Of a stretch of DNA of 6,505 nucleotides, positions 6,228-6,505 are shown in pieces (the first letter of the stretch is position 1; every line of letters starts with the position of its first letter). The position numbers and the translations under genes are program-made. This DNA comes from Pseudomonadota bacterium (lineage in GTDB: Bacteria; Pseudomonadota; Alphaproteobacteria; Rhizobiales; Hyphomicrobiaceae). The stretch is from NCBI GenBank assembly GCA_021816505.1, contig JAKAXS010000046.1:4943-11447 (forward strand), read 5' to 3'. The notes under the pieces were generated by a model that did not search any database, was not told the origin of the DNA, and saw nothing but the letters and a program-made list of their open reading frames with translations.

Positions 6228-6302
6228 TGGCTGGGGCGGGAGGGTTCGAACCTCCGCATGGTGGAATCAAAATCCACTGCCTTACCACTTGGCTACGCCC
6301 CA
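6228..6302 (-). tRNA. tRNA-Gln (anticodon UUG)
   Basis: A full cloverleaf reads on the minus strand. The acceptor stem is TGGGGCG (6302-6296) with CGCCCCA (6238-6232). The D arm is GCC/GGC around AAGTGGTAA. The anticodon stem is GTGGA (6277-6273) with TCCAC (6265-6261), with loop TTTTGAT giving anticodon TTG at 6270-6268, which reads CAA (Gln). The variable loop is CATGC, and the T arm is GGAGG-TTCGAAC-CCTCC. The discriminator is G, and CCA is encoded at 6230-6228. The D-arm sequence AGCCAAGTGGTAAGGCA is typical of bacterial tRNA-Gln. The 3' end borders the lower-GC block that holds the acyltransferase, a common position for island insertion. No copy of the tRNA 3' end was seen elsewhere in the window. 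Confidence 0.97.
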
Positions 6303-6313
6303 TCAGAGGCCGC

Positions 6314-6342
6314 CTTCTAGCGCCTTAAGCTTGCGCGGGCAA
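6314..6342 (-). promoter_or_regulatory. Likely promoter of tRNA-Gln
   Basis: The minus strand has CTTGCCC, whose TTGCCC (6342-6337) is a -35 candidate, then exactly 17 bases, then TAGAAG (6319-6314) as -10, preceded by C. This resembles the alphaproteobacterial housekeeping pattern (CTTGAC, 17 bases, CTATAT). The expected start point near 6307 would leave a 5' leader of about 5 bases before the tRNA. It overlaps the 3' end of the upstream coding frame. Confidence 0.5.
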
Positions 6343-6505
6343 GGCATTGCCGGCTGCTTTCCGGTCCGCGATCCAACCTCCGGATGGCCCCGGCGGGGAC
6401 CACCCAAGTGGTCGCCGCAACGCGCTGAAATCGTGGGCATCCGGGGGCGGAAGACTGCGCTTGCGGCGCAGGGAGAGCGCGGCTATCAAGAGGCCTCGAT
6501 CGCAC
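6325..6505 (-). CDS. C-terminal end of an unrecognised protein (runs off the right edge)
   Basis: An open minus-strand frame enters at the window edge and ends at TAA (6327-6325). It gives 59 residues beginning DRGLLIAALSLRRKR, then PPPDAHDFSALRRPLGW, and ending AGNALPAQA. GC at third positions is about 70% by hand count. The start of the visible part could be the end of a hydrophobic helix followed by a basic cytoplasmic tail, but this is guesswork from few residues. A second frame, offset by one base, is also open across the same stretch to TAG at about 6317; I prefer the TAA frame because its residues look less biased. It ends 22 bases before tRNA-Gln, and the tRNA promoter candidate overlaps its last codons. 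No family recognised; it may not be a real gene. Confidence 0.4.
   Translation of the reverse strand, partial: CDRGLLIAALSLRRKRSLPPPDAHDFSALRRPLGWSPPGPSGGWIADRKAAGNALPAQA

Noticed and set aside
6345..6380. Minus-strand GGACCGGAAAGCAGCC resembling the SRP RNA (4.5S) core
   Set aside because: The bases after the GGAA loop do not rebuild the closing stem (GGA is missing) and the flanking symmetric loop cannot be formed, so it is not an SRP RNA.

Overview
The window looks like a GC-rich alphaproteobacterial chromosome, probably Hyphomicrobiales (an inference). The signs are an E. coli-type ferrochelatase end followed by a QmcA/NfeD pair, a tRNA-Gln(UUG) with an encoded CCA end, TadE/TadG-type proteins, and high GC at third codon positions. 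No plasmid, phage, insertion-sequence or CRISPR hallmark was found.

Layout. Plus strand, 1-1995: the last 124 codons of hemH (ferrochelatase), a hairpin followed by a T-rich stretch, then qmcA (SPFH membrane protein) and a short NfeD-family membrane protein 31 bases downstream. The last two form a conserved membrane-domain pair. Minus strand, 4312-1992: a tadE-like gene, a tadG-like gene overlapping it by one base, and an unannotated-looking 50-residue proline-rich gene. The small gene has a strong Shine-Dalgarno sequence buried in a perfect hairpin, and its stop codon overlaps the nfeD stop codon tail-to-tail. 4313-4652 is a stretch of about 50% GC with no convincing gene. Minus strand, 5786-4653: an acyltransferase-3 family membrane enzyme. 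6125-5793: a broken small gene whose coding signal changes frame. Just upstream of it, at 6137-6163, is a perfect inverted repeat made of twin CAATATTG palindromes. Minus strand, 6302-6228: tRNA-Gln(UUG), with a good promoter match upstream and a hairpin just downstream. 6325-6505: the C-terminal end of an unrecognised minus-strand gene.

How it fits together. 1-1995 and 1992-4312 look like ordinary core or accessory chromosome: haem synthesis, membrane-domain scaffolding, and envelope or pilus-type secreted proteins. The stretch from the 3' end of the tRNA to the tadE start is lower in GC, contains a lone acyltransferase and a decayed gene, and sits where genomic islands often insert. I read it as probably acquired DNA, but no integrase or attachment-site repeat is visible. 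The most notable new items are the hidden proline-rich gene with its ribosome-site hairpin, the twin palindrome, and the frame-shifting gene remnant. I do not see an obvious complete novel system such as a defence or toxin-antitoxin module.
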